A DNA stretch of 64,000 nucleotides from NCBI GenBank assembly GCA_037349105.1, contig JAYJMM010000112.1:1860001-1924000 (forward strand), in the 5' to 3' direction. Made by a program: the position numbers and the translations under genes. Positions within the stretch are counted from its first letter, which is position 1. Each line of letters begins with the position of its first letter. This stretch comes from Limnomonas spitsbergensis (taxonomy: Eukaryota; Chlorophyta; Chlorophyceae; Chlamydomonadales). The notes below the pieces were generated by a model. The model worked only from the letters and a program-made list of their open reading frames with translations, was not told the DNA's origin and ran no database searches. This document shows positions 30,021-41,203 of this stretch, one piece after another.

Positions 30021-30359
30021 TTGCCAAGTTCAATCATCTTACATTAGCAGTACCTCCGACTCAAGGGATGTCAGATGTACCGTATTCGACCAAAGTTGTC
30101 AGTTTTTACAAAGCAGCACTGAATCTAGGACAATCAGCAAAGCCAATATAATACTCCTCATGGGAGTCTTTAAAAAACAAGCCCCACTAGGGCATGATGC
30201 ATGTCATCAAATCTTCCTACAAAGACTACTTCTTAGTGGTTGACTTCTTTCCAATCACTCCTCTACCAGCCACTTTGCCCCGACCAGCCCGGGAACCTGG
30301 AACTGTTGTTTGCCGGGTCCTACTAACAGACGGCATGAACATATCACTCAGACAGTCCA

Positions 30360-33300
30360 GCGCAGAGAGGGGGATCCCATGGGAGGGCCCTTGTGCTGCC
30401 ACAGCTACAGTTGCGCTGGGTGCTATCACCAGCGGCATGTTCAGCGCAACGTGGGAGGACCATGCTGCTGCCGCTGCCGCCGTCGCGCTGGGTGCTGTCA
30501 CCAACGGCTTGTCCAGCGCAGCGTGGGAGGGCCCTGCTGCAGGCACTACCGCCGTTGCGCTGGGTACTGTCACCGGCCGCCTGTCCAGCGCAGCGTGGGA
30601 GGGCCCTGCTGCTGCCACTTCCGCCGCTGCGCTGGGTGCTGTCACCGGCGGCTTGTTCAGCGCAGCATGCGAAGGCCCTGCTGCTGGCACTACCGCCGTT
30701 GCGCTGGGTCCTGTCACCTGCAGCTTGTCCATCGCAGCGTGGGAGTGCACTGTTGCTGCCACTGCCGTTGTTGCGTTAGGTGCTGTCACCGGCGGCCTGT
30801 TCAGCGCAACATGGGAGGGCCCTGCTGCTGCCACAGCTGCCGTTGCGCTGGGTGCTGTCACCGGCGGCTTGTTCAGCGCAGCGTGGGAGGGCCCTGCTGC
30901 TGCCACTGCCGCCGTTGCGCTGGGTGCTGTCACCGGCGGCCTGTTCAGCGCAGCATGGGAGGGCCCCGCTGCTGGCATTGCCGCCGTCGCGCTAGGTGCT
31001 GTCACCGGCGGCCTGTACAGCGCAACATGGGAGGGCCCTGCTGCGGGCGCTGCCGCCGTCGCGCTGGGTGCTGTCACCAGCGGCCTGTTCAGCGCAGCAT
31101 GGGAGGGCCCTGCTGCGGGCACTGCCGCCGTCGCGCTGGGTGCCGTCACCAGCGGCCTGTACAGCGCAGCGTGGGAGGGCCCTGCTGCGGGCACTGCCGC
31201 CGTCGCGCTGGGTGCTGTCACTGGCGGCCTGTTCAGCGCAGCATGGGAGGGCCCCGCTGCTGGCATTGCCGCCGTCGCGCTAGGTGCTGTCACCGGCGGC
31301 CTGTACAGCGCAACATGGGAGGGCCCTGCTGCTGCCACAGCCACCGTCGCGCTGGGTGCCGTCACCGGCGGCCTGTACAGCGCAGCATGAGAGGGCCCTA
31401 CTGCGGGCACTGCCGCCGTTGCGCTGGGTGCTGTCACCGGCGGCCTGTTCAGCGCAGTATGGGAGGGCCCTGCTGCTGCCACTGCCGCCGTCGCGCTGGG
31501 TGCTGTCACCGGCGGCCCGTTCAGCACAGCATGGGAGGGCACTGCTGCTGCCACAGCTGCCGTCGCGCTGGGTGCTGTCACCGGCGGCCTGTTCAGCGCA
31601 GCATGGGAGGGCCCCGCTGCTGGCATTGCCGCCGTCGCGCTAGGTGCTGTCACCGGCGGCCTGTACAGCGCAACATGGGAGGGCCCTGCTGCGGGCACTG
31701 CCGCCGTCGCGCTGGGTGCTGTCACCAGCGGCCTGTTCAGCGCAGCATGGGAGGGCCCTGCTGCGGGCGCTGCCGCCGTCGCGCTGGGTGCCGTCACCAG
31801 CGGCCTGTACAGCGCAGCGTAGGAGGGCCCTGCTGCGGGCACTGCCGCCGTCGCGCTGGGTGCTGTCACTGGCGGCCTGTACAGCGCAGCATGAGAGGGC
31901 CCTACTGCGGGCACTGCCGCCGTTGCGCTGGGTGCTGTCACCGGCGGCCTGTTCAGCGCAGTATGGGAGGGCCCTGCTGCTGCCACTGCCGCCGTCGCGC
32001 TGGGTGCTGTCACCGGCGGCCCGTTCAGCACAGCATGGGAGGGCACTGCTGCTGCCACAGCTGCCGTTGCGCTGGGTGCTGTCACCGGCGGCTTGTTCAG
32101 CGCAGCGTGGGAGGGCCCTGCTGCTGGCACTGCCGCCGTTGCGCTGGGTGCTGTCACCGGCGGCCTGTTCAGCGCAGCATGGGAGGGCCCCGCTGCTGGC
32201 ATTGCCGCCGTCGCGCTAGGTGCTGTCACCGGCGGCCTGTACAGCGCAACATGGGAGGGCCCTGCTGCGAGCACTGCCGCTGTCGCGCTGGGTGCTGTCA
32301 CCGGCGGCCTGTTCAGCGCAGCATGGGAGGGCCCTGCTGCGGGCACTGCCGCCGTCGCGCTGGGTGCTGTCACCGGCGGCCTGTTCAGCGCAGCATGGGA
32401 GGGCCCTGCTGCTGCCACTGCCACCGTCGCGCTGGGTGCCGTCACCGGCGGCCTGTACAGCGCAGCATGAGAGGGCCCTACTGCGGGCACTGCCGCCGTT
32501 GCGCTGGGTGCTGTCACCGGCGGCCTGTTCAGCGCAGTATGGGAGGGCCCTGCTGCTGCCACTGCCGCCGTCGCGCTGGGTGCTGTCACCGGCGGCCCGT
32601 TCAGCACAGCATGGGAGGGCACTGCTGCTGCCACAGCTGCCGTTGCGCTGGGTGCTGTCACCGGCGGCTTGTTCAGCGCAGCGTGGGAGGGCCCTGCTGC
32701 TGGCACTGCCGCCGTTGCGCTGGGTGCTGTCACCGGCGGCCTGTTCAGCGCAGCATGGGAGGGCCCCGCTGCTGGCATTGCCGCCGTCGCGCTAGGTGCT
32801 GTCACCGGCGGCCTGTACAGCGCAACATGGGAGGGCACTGCTGCGAGCACTGCCGCTGTCGCGCTGGGTGCTGTCACCGGCGGCCTGTTCAGCGCAGCAT
32901 GGGAGGGCCCTGCTGCGGGCACTGCCGCCGTCGCGCTGGGTGCTGTCACCGGCGGCCTGTTCAGCGCAGCATGGGAGGGCCCTGCTGCTGCCACTGCCGC
33001 CGTCGCGCTGGGTGCCGTCACCGGCGGCCTGTACAGCGCAGCATGGGAGGGCCCTGCTGCGGGCACTACCGCCGTCGCGCTGGGTGCTGTCACCGGCGGC
33101 CCGTTCAGCGCAGCATGGGAGGGCACTGCTGCTGGCACTGCCGCCGTTGCGCTGGGTGCTGTCACCGGCGGCCTGTTCAGCGCAGCATGGGAGGGCCCCG
33201 CTGCTGGCATTGCCGCCGTCGCGCTAGGTGCTGTCACCGGCGGCCTGTACAGCGCAACATGGGAGGGCCCTGCTGCGAGCACTGCCGCCGTCGCGCTGGG

Positions 33301-33690
33301 TGCTGTCACCGGCGGCATGTTCAGCGCAGCATGGGAGGGCCCTGCTGCGGGCACTACCGCCGTCGCGCTGGGTGCTGTCACCGGCGGCCTGTTCAGCGCA
33401 GCATAGCAGGGCCCTGCTGCTGCCACTTCCGCCGTCGCACTGGGTGCCGTCACCGGCGGCCTGTACAGCGCAGCATGGGAGGGCCCTGCTGCGGGCACAA
33501 CCGCCGTCGCGCTTGGTGCTGTCACCGGCGGCCTGTTCAGCGCAGCATGGGAGGGCCTTGCTGCTGGCACTCCCGTTGTGCGCTGGGTGCTGTCACCGGC
33601 GGCCTGTTCAGCGCAGCATGGGAGGGCCCTGCTGCTGCCCCTGCCGCTGTTACGCTGGGTGCTGTCACCGGCGACCTGTGCAGCGCAACA
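30360..33690 (-). repeat. 72-bp coding tandem array, about 46 units
   Basis: Each 72-bp unit encodes 24 residues on the minus strand, of the type PPVTAPSATAAVPAAGPSHA plus about four more. There are roughly 46 units. Higher-order blocks of several units recur (for example around 31200-31560 and 31600-31700, or 32090-32580 and 32660-33180). Because 72 is divisible by 3 and stops are rare, long frames stay open on both strands. The minus frame is preferred because it ends in a plausible basic C-terminus and has ordinary Ala/Pro/Ser composition, whereas the plus frame would be Cys/Arg/His-rich. Confidence 0.85.
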
Positions 33691-34154
33691 AAGGGGGGTC
33701 CTGCATGCCATCCCTGCACAAAACAGAATAGGTTGGTCAGTCATCAGCGCAGCAGATCAGCAAGTATTGGCCTTGGCATGGCTTTAGTTTGACCGTATGG
33801 CCCACTGCAGTCACAGTAATAAATAAAAATATGCGCATAATAATCAAGCTGCTTTCCCGCAACAATGAACATGTGCGCATGTCCAGCCTACCAGCATCAA
33901 CCTTACCTGGCATGTGAACTGGCATGCTGATTGGCGGTGCCCGTAGCAACGCCATACAGTCCTGTGACAGCACCGTCTGCTTCGTAGTTCAACTGTGTCG
34001 AGGCACCCCCGAAGGGAGGCATGGCGGGTGCAACTGCTGACCTGGCATGTAGATACCTGCCTGAGATGAGGTCCAGGGAGGAAAGGGAGCCTGGAAGCTG
34101 AAGGCCGGCATTGGCGCCCGGTCATCTGGAATTACCAGCATGGGGCAGGCCACC

Positions 34155-35031
34155 CCTGCACAACACAGAAAGGTGGGTCAGTCAGCACAGCAGAATGGCC
34201 ATCATTGGCACAGACGTGCCTGCAGTAGAGCTGAATGGCCCATACCAGTCACAGTTACAAATGAAAAATGCGCAATCAATCCAGCAACTGTCTAGCCAAG
34301 ATCAATTTTGTGCTTATGTCCAGCCTACCAGATTGAGCTTACCTAGCATACGGACTGGCACTGCCCGCAGCGACGCCGTACTGTCCGGTGGCAACACCGC
34401 CTGCTACAGAGTCCATGCCAATGGGACCAACATAGTGCAGGCCAGCGCTGCAAAGAACAGAATAGGTTGGTCAGACAGCGCAGCAGATCAGCAAGCATTA
34501 GACCTGGCATGGCTGCATTAGAGCTGCATGGCCCATAACAGTAACAGTAACAAATGAAAAGTGCGTAAACAATCCAACAGCTGCTTAGCCAAGGTTAATC
34601 TGTGTGTATGTCCAGCCTACCAAATTAAGCTTACTTGGCGTACGGACTGGCACTGCCCGCATCGACGCCGTAATGTCCGGTGGCAGCACCGCTTGCTACA
34701 GAGTTCATGCCAATGGGATCAGCAGAATGCAGGCCATCTCTGCACAAAACAGAATAGCTTGGTCAGTCATCAGCGCAGCAGATTAGCAGGCCATGGCATG
34801 GCTTTAGTTTGACCGTATGGCCCACTGCAGTCACGGTCATGATTGAATATTGTTCATTACAATCAAGCAGTTGTCAAGCCCCCAAATCTGGTGCGCATTG
34901 TTTGTAAGACAACCAAAAACAGACCTGAAATACGGGCTCGCACGATGACCAGCGTTGCCTGCAACAGAACCGTCCGGTCTGTTGAGTGCATGGCTAGCAG
35001 TCAACATGCTCCCAAGCAATCCCTCCACTGC
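34155..35031 (-). repeat. Tandemly duplicated 292-bp exon-intron modules
   Basis: Predicted exon starts at 34739, 34447 and 34155 are exactly 292 bp apart. The first two exons are both 105 bp and clearly paralogous (each GLH..., IGM.SVA, ATG.YGV, AGSASPYA). The introns between them also match, and the same intron-like sequence precedes the exon at 33713. This is exon duplication within gene B. Confidence 0.7.
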
Positions 35032-36359
35032 ATTATACTGCCGCGCCATGACAATCCTGGGGTCCATCCTCTGAGAAACCTGACCTCCTCCGCATTCATC
35101 ATCGTCTGTCCTGTAAGAGCAAATTAAGACATTAACCAGTGAATTATACTGATGCCATCACCCAAATCGGCATAAACACAGGTTCTAGTATTTATGTTAG
35201 TATTTCTTACATGTTCCATGAAGCCTCTGAGCTTGGCTGTGGGGAAGGTGTGCCGGCGACGGCTGGGTAGAACCTGCACAAATTTTGAATGTGTTATCAG
35301 GCGGTGATCGTCAGGGTCGGGGATAAGCAGTTCTCTTACCCGGCTGAGAATGTAGATGGACCAGCTCCTGTATAGTGTTGTTCTGGTCCCAAACCATCAT
35401 GGCTCCTCATATTGCTTCCTTGCGCATGCCTGTTATCAAAGGAAGGCTCAGGTAGTCAGGCAAAGCATTGTGGCTAATCGTTTGTACCCATGCAAAACGT
35501 GCCTTGCCTTTCCACATCATGTGCTCTTTTCTGCATGCCCCATGCCCGCATCCATGAGCCGCATGGTACAGTACTTGCCCTTGGAATCATGCAGTGCAGA
35601 CTACAAGTATATGGTGACTACGAGGTGGCTACCTACTGGGTTCTGATCTGGGTTGAGCGGACGTCAACCACTACGGCCGTCTGGTCTGATGGAGGGAAAG
35701 GCGGATGCCTGCGATTCATGCAAAATCGATTATGCTCTCCTGTACCCCTCCGCGCAAGCAAGCATGATGGGGGGGCTAATGACAACGATTTACCCACTTT
35801 TCTACGATATGGTTCGCGAGCCTCGTTACACGAGAAGCAGATTCGCATCGCCAAAGTGGTGTGGGCGAGTTGATACAGGATGAACAAGCGTAGGCCTGGT
35901 TGGAAAATGAAAATAGCCGGATTGCGTGAAGAGTCTGCGCCGGACCGGGAACAGCATTCCAAGAACAACATCATGCTAGTAACAATAGTATTACCAGAAG
36001 TCCTCCGTCTGACCGCGAGACGAAGCCTATTAGCCCAGGACGATTTCGTGTAGCTTTTGCCACCTCCTCAGGCGTTTGTTCCCGAAAGTGACGCAACAGC
36101 GTGTCTCGCCAATCGGCTTTCAGGACAAAAGGCATCCTGGCTGTCTTAACATAAAAAGCAACCGCATCCAGTGCTGCCATGGTATCTGCTGTTTTAACAT
36201 CACTCCCTTTCGGTGAGGGGGGCACAGGCCCGGTAGATCCAGAAGCATTGCGAGAATGTCCTGCGCCACGCGAGGTCATGGCTCAATGCAAGCGAGAGGA
36301 ATAAAGAATCATGAAGATATAGGCGCGATACATTTTCTACCACTAATTTAGATTGCTTA

Positions 36360-36586
36360 CAACGACTGCGACTGCCCATCCTGTACGGCAAAGCAGTCTC
36401 TAGATCGCTTTGTACCAGCAGCGACTGCTTCGCATGTACGGCAAGCAGTCGCAAGCAGTCTCAAGCACTCCGAACATCGCCTTAGAGCAGTCCGAGCGTC
36501 GCCTTAGAGCAGTCCGAGCGTCGCCTTAGAGCAGTCCGAGAGTCGCCTTAGAGCAGTCCGAGCGCCGGAAGTACTACCGGAATAGT
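36360..36586 (-). promoter_or_regulatory. Right subterminal repeats
   Basis: The core TCGCCTTAGAGCAGTCCGAG is repeated four times in tandem (about 36478-36562), with several more GCAGTC or GACTGC motifs upstream (36363-36450). The core orientation is the same as at the left end, not inverted. Likely transposase binding sites and promoter of gene B. Confidence 0.65.
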
Positions 36587-36609
36587 GACCATCCAAGATA
36601 GAATGCCAT

Positions 36610-36612
36610 GTC
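36610..36612. repeat. DNA transposon target duplication GTC, right
   Basis: Partner of 26018-26020. After it the copy 2 polyprotein sequence resumes (TACCTGGCTGATCC). Confidence 0.75.
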
Positions 36613-39600
36613 TACCTGGCTGATCCTGAGTGGCAGGACTGGGCAGTCCATTCCTGGCCTGCTGCCACGGTTCCTGTCCGCGGCTGCCCTCTGCGCCTTT
36701 CCTGCGCGTCGCCTAGCCTTCTTTGACTTTTTCCCCCGCAACTCGGCAGTGTCAGCCCGAGCCGCACCGGCCCTTTCTGGCCCTGCTCCTGGGATCTGTC
36801 CTGTGCTGTCTTGTGCCAGCCGCTCCTGCCTGTGAGTGGCGCGCTGCACCGTCTTGCTGCTGCCGGCACCCGCGGGCTCCTCTGGCCCCCAGCCCTGTCG
36901 CATGGATTCCCGAGCGCTGGCAGCCCTCCTTGCAAGGTCCTCCCCCCCTGCTGGTTCGGGCTTGGCTGCTGCGGCTGTCCGACGGCTGTTGGGTGTCCAC
37001 TCCCTGTGCTCCCATCGTGTTGAGGGCTGATATTCTCTCCGTCAGCTCCTCCTGTAGCTCCCTGACCGCCCTGCTGTAACCTCCCATCCTGGGGTTTGGA
37101 TCGGGCTGTGGCAGCATTCTGAGTCGGAAAAGCAGGCTAGCCTCCTGGCTTGCCTCTTGCTGCCCCATTTCCTGTCTTCTTAGCACGTCCAGCTGATCCA
37201 CGAAGTTCCTGAGCACTGCCACCCAGCGTCCCGTGCTGTATGCTGCCGGGTCACCCCAGGGCTCCCTTGCTGCTGCCTGTGCTGGCGGGCTGATCTGGGC
37301 GCCCCCTGGGCGCCTGCTGCTTGCCCCGCCTGCTGCTGCCCCCTTGGGCTCGCGAGCGTACTGGTCTACTGCCTGCCGCGGGCTGACCCCCACTGCGACC
37401 TGGTGTGCCTCCTCTTCTAGTGCGACCTTGCTGCTGCGTTCTATCTCGACTCTCCTGGTTCTGCGCTCTTCCATGGCTGCTTGCTCCTGAACAACACCGC
37501 GCATCCACTCCTGTCGGAGCTGTAACAACTCCTCCTCGCGGCCCCACTCTGGACTCCCTGGTCCAGGGCCTGCGTCGGTTGGCTCTTCCATCCCATCTGC
37601 ATCCCCAGCATCAGCTCTTGTGAGGCTGATCCTTGCTGGGAACGGGCTTCCGTCAACGCCCCACTCCTCTTCCGACTCTGAATCGTGCACCAGTGATGGT
37701 GGCCCTTCCGAAGGGTCTTCATGTTCCTCTCCTAGCAACCCCCTGCCCTCCTGGCGGTGGCGCAGTTCTGTGCTGGGCCTTGGCTCCCCGCTGTCCAGGT
37801 CTCCTGCAATTGGTCTGCTGGGGCTGTCCGGGGGTGTCTGGGGCTCCGCCCGATCCCCGGTCTCAGCCTCCAGGGCTGACACCTCCATGTCCCCCATGGG
37901 CTCCAGCCATTCCCATGAGGATGCGGCTGCCCCTAATGTGGTGACGAATGCTGCCTGGGTCCATTCTGGCTCTTCTTCCTGGGCAGGACCGTTAGCTGCC
38001 GCAGGTTCCTCCGAGACGGGACCGCGCCTGCCCACCAGCCCGTGTCCTATCCTTGGCTGGTTCCCTAGGGCTTCCAATTCCTCCTCAATGCCGACCTCCC
38101 CTGCTCCTCTGAACAGGGGGTGCAGCGTGCGCACCCCTGCCGGATGCGCCTGTCTCCACAACTGCATTGTTATGGCGTCTGCCTGCCAATAGGGTAGCAC
38201 GCTGCTTGCCCTGTTGTCGTGCCACGCTCTCCTCTCCTGACGCACCCACTGGAGCACGCATGCTTCCAGCTGTTCCACTGCGAATGGCAAGCGCGCAAGC
38301 TCCTCCTCTCCTTCCCACATGGCTCCCGATGCTGGTGTCCTTTGTGGCCCGTAAGGCCAGGTGGGACAGGTTGTTATGGCAATAGGGGCCCACTGCTCCT
38401 CTACGCCCCACACGTGCCGCATGGCCGCTGACAGTTGTCCTGGAAGCAAGGCTCGCTGCAGCGCCAGAAGCATGAGCGTCCACACTGTAGGATCTGCGCC
38501 CCTGGCGTATGTGTAGGCATGGAACTCTGCCTCATCCACCGACGCGCATTTAGTGATTGCCACGTTGTCCTGGTGCCTTGCGAACAGGTAGACGGGCTTG
38601 TCGTCCTGAGTGGCGTGCATGTGGATCCATGCTGCTGAAACAGGTACCTCCCCATCTTCCACCTCCTCATAGTAGTAAGTTACTAGCTGCTGGACCGGGA
38701 TGGCTGACCTGGCCTCCCCGGGTGCCGGCCCCCATGGCACTGCCTGTCCTGCGACCATCCTGGGTATGACAATGGACGCCTCAATGGTCGCCTCACACCG
38801 TCTTGGCCTGCCCGGATGGCACAGCCCTGCCTCGGCTGGGGCCTGCACTGCTGTCCCCTCCAACCCTGCGTACTCGCCCATGGCTTGGACTGGCACATAA
38901 AATGCGCGGTCTCTGAGAGCTGGGTGCCCCATCAGCTGATGGACACAATCCATCGCCCACGGCGTGCGCATGAACCCGGGTTGCGCGCCCTGCCACATCC
39001 CCTCGGCCCGCGTAATGTCTGGAATGTCCGGGTGCGCCCAGCCGGCTGCGTCCACCGCTTTGATGCCTGCTGTGATGGCTAGACCCACCATCTCGCTAAC
39101 GCAGTATGCATAGATGGGGTGCCGCGACCATCCCCTCTGCATATAATCTGCCATATTTGTGCTGGGCTGGATGTACCCTTTGAGCGCAGCGCCCAGCAGG
39201 ACAGCTGTCACCGCGTCCCACGGGAAAATCATCCTGGCCACTGCCTGCATGGCTGCTGCTCTGTTAACACATATCTGCGCTCCGCCTCCCAGGAGCCTGT
39301 GGTTTTGCAACCGACATGGCCCGTCCTTGGACTGTGCTGGCATAGTCAGCATGGCCATGCAGGTGGACGCCTCTGGCATCTCTTCCCCCAGGCGGAAGTA
39401 CTGCACAAAGGGCTCGCCTGCTGGCAGCGACGGCGGGAACGGCTCTATGTAGGCCCGCTCTCTGCTGTATGACCTCTCTCTGCTGAAGGACTGGTCAAGC
39501 TGGCTGTCCTCGCCCCTTGCGTCAGACCTCCCTCCCCTCTCACTGCTGCGCTGCGTCTCTCCGTCCTCGTCTATTCCTCCCCAAGCATTGCACCGAGAGG

Positions 39601-40639
39601 TAGTGCTTTTATGGGTCCTAACGGGCCCCGCCAGAGCGTCCAGCTGGCTCCCTGCTGCGGCCCCTCTGGCCGCTGGGCACCGAGACACCACGCTGGTCGG
39701 CTCCCTGGTCCCGGCGGCTGCTCCCGCTACCCCTCTGCCTGTGTCTTGGTTGCCCTCCGGGGTACCTGGACATAACAGGGCAAACTCTGCCTCACGCAAT
39801 GGTGATGGTTCTCTAGGTTCATATCTGCCTGCTGACAAGATGGAACCGGAATCGGTCTCCCACCCGTCTACGCTGTGCTGGGGTACTGCCTCCCGCTCGC
39901 GTCTCTCAAACTCATCCCACTGTTCATCATACGCGTCCCATTCCCTGTCTAGGAACCTCTGCAACAGACCTGGCCATCCTTCACACGGAGCTGGGCACCC
40001 CCTCCTCTGGAGATCCCTCAAGAATTCCATCGCATGTGTCACGGACCTGGCCGACCCTGCTGGCATGGTCCCATAATGGTTCATGGCCAACGCCTCTACT
40101 GCCATTGTCCAGTGGTTTACCTGCCTGGCCACCTGCCCCTCTGGCACCCTCTGGTGAGCCACCTGAACTGGTCCTGCCTGACTGACCTCAGCCTGGTAGG
40201 TACCCTTGTCCTGGCTAAATGCCATGTGGCCTGTCATAAAGCACGTGTGGTTACTTGTCCCACCCCACCTTGGCTGCTCGCCTTGTTCTGGCGGTTCTTG
40301 TCGCGCTGGCGGTCCTGGCCACGCGCTTGGGCCCGCTGCTGCCTGCTGGCAGTCCCCTGCGCGGGATGTCCCCATGGCTGTCTCGAAGTCCCGGCGCCGG
40401 TTCCCCTCGGGTATCTCCTGGCTCCTGCCGGGCCCTCTGGCTCCATAGCCCCGCGCTAGGCCTGCAGGTGCCCCTGACCTGTCGCCTGTTAGCACTGCCT
40501 GCTCAGGGCTGGTGCACTCGTTGGCAAAGTGCCCTGGCTGGCCGCACTTGAAGCAGACTCCACCATGGCGGGGTCCTAGGTTACGCTTAGGCTCTGCCAC
40601 CCCACTGCCCCCTGCTTGGGCCCTGCCCGGCGGACTCAG
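36613..40639 (-). pseudogene. Copy 2 polyprotein, Gag end and unknown region
   Basis: The frame is open from the Gag side (near 40639) through the second zinc knuckle (about 40517-40560) and the unknown region to about 36945. There one extra C in a C run shifts the frame, and the correct frame continues from about 36903 to the insertion at 36613. The two sites where copy 1 has nonsense codons are TGG and CAA here. Together with 20435-26020 this was one polyprotein gene before the transposon inserted. Confidence 0.8.
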
Positions 40640-41203
40640 GTCCGCGCCAACACCGACACCCAGATCGGAGTTTTTTGAGGTCAGCAGTGAGCCAAGCCTC
40701 AGGGGGCGGCCAAGGGGCAGGGAAGAACCCAGGGCCAGTAGCCCAGACGCCAGCGAAAGAGTGGAGTTGACTAGCCGATCACTGGCCAGGATGGCTGAGC
40801 AGGGCGTAGCAACGCGCAGAGCAACCAGGCAGGAATCCTATGCACTCCTGCGCATCGTCGAGGACAAAGAGAACACATGCCAGGAAACCCAGTTGGATAA
40901 CATTGAGGAATTCCTGAGGAACAGGCAAGAAGGAGCAGCAAGAGGAGCGCAACAGGGTGAGCCAGCAGGCAGTGTGCGCAGCAGCGGATCAAGAAGGCAG
41001 GAAGCCAGAGGGGAAACGCAATCCGATCCCTTCGCCAGGAATTACACAGGAGGAACGCAGCCAGGAAGACAGTACAGAGGGCAGCCCAGGGGGCAAGCAA
41101 GCAGTGAAGGACAGCAGTACTGGCAAAGCCAGGAAATACCCAGAGAGCAGGGATACAACAGGGAACAGCCGAACCAGCAAGGCCAGGAGCCGCCCAGGGG
41201 GCA
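40640..41203 (+). mobile_element. Short plus-strand gag fragment
   Basis: This fragment is equivalent to 3318-3885 of copy 1, but with six Ts where copy 1 has five and without the 4-bp insertion near 3624, so its frame is intact (PRSEFFEVSS and onward). It is joined to minus-strand copy 2 on the left by AGG microhomology. On the right it meets GTGATCACAATCTGCAG, which is leader sequence in reverse. Confidence 0.75.

Larger units (their letters stand above)
30226..36279 (-). pseudogene. Transposon gene B, multi-exon, repeat-rich
   Basis: The first exon runs from ATG 36279 to about 35995 (95 codons, donor CTG|GTAATA). Further exons with good splice sites and a consistent phase are about 35419-35340, 35273-35211, 35110-34925, 34739-34635, 34447-34343, 34155-33907 and 33713-30226; their link to exon 1 is unresolved. 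The middle exons encode Gly/Ala/Ser-rich segments ending in SASPYA-like motifs. The last exon is a 72-bp repeat array with a basic C-terminus (KVAGRGVIGKKSTTKK). A TGA interrupts the 34155 exon, and frame changes occur near the start of the last exon (C run near 33693; extra base near 33586). As given the gene is broken, unless these are sequence errors or skipped exons. Function unknown. Confidence 0.5.
26021..36609. mobile_element. 10.6-kb DNA transposon, TIR type
   Basis: The element is 10,589 bp with terminal inverted repeats of about 23 bp (26021-26043 and 36587-36609) that start ATGGCATTCTATCTTGG and differ at one position. The 3-bp GTC duplication and clustered subterminal GCAGTC motifs resemble CACTA/EnSpm-type elements, but the ends do not start CACTA and I recognise no transposase. 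It carries a multi-exon gene reading rightward from the left end and one reading leftward from the right end. It could be a non-autonomous carrier of host sequence or a family I do not know. Confidence 0.85.
19564..40639 (-). mobile_element. Retroelement copy 2, interrupted by transposon
   Basis: In sense order this copy runs from the second CCHC region (near 40600) through the unknown region to 36610. A 10.6-kb DNA transposon (26021-36609) interrupts it. It then continues from 26020 through RT, RH, DNMT, IN and PHD to the 3' end at 19564. Its 5' part (leader and most of Gag) is missing. At 40637-40640 it is joined to an oppositely oriented gag fragment with AGG microhomology. Confidence 0.8.

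Noticed and set aside
30310..33792. 1,160-codon plus-strand frame rich in Cys, His and Arg
   Set aside because: It is a shadow of the 72-bp repeat; the composition is implausible and the minus frame has a natural C-terminus.
36363..36562. CRISPR-like array of short repeats
   Set aside because: Repeats are contiguous without unique spacers and lie beside a transposon end in a eukaryotic genome; they are subterminal motifs.
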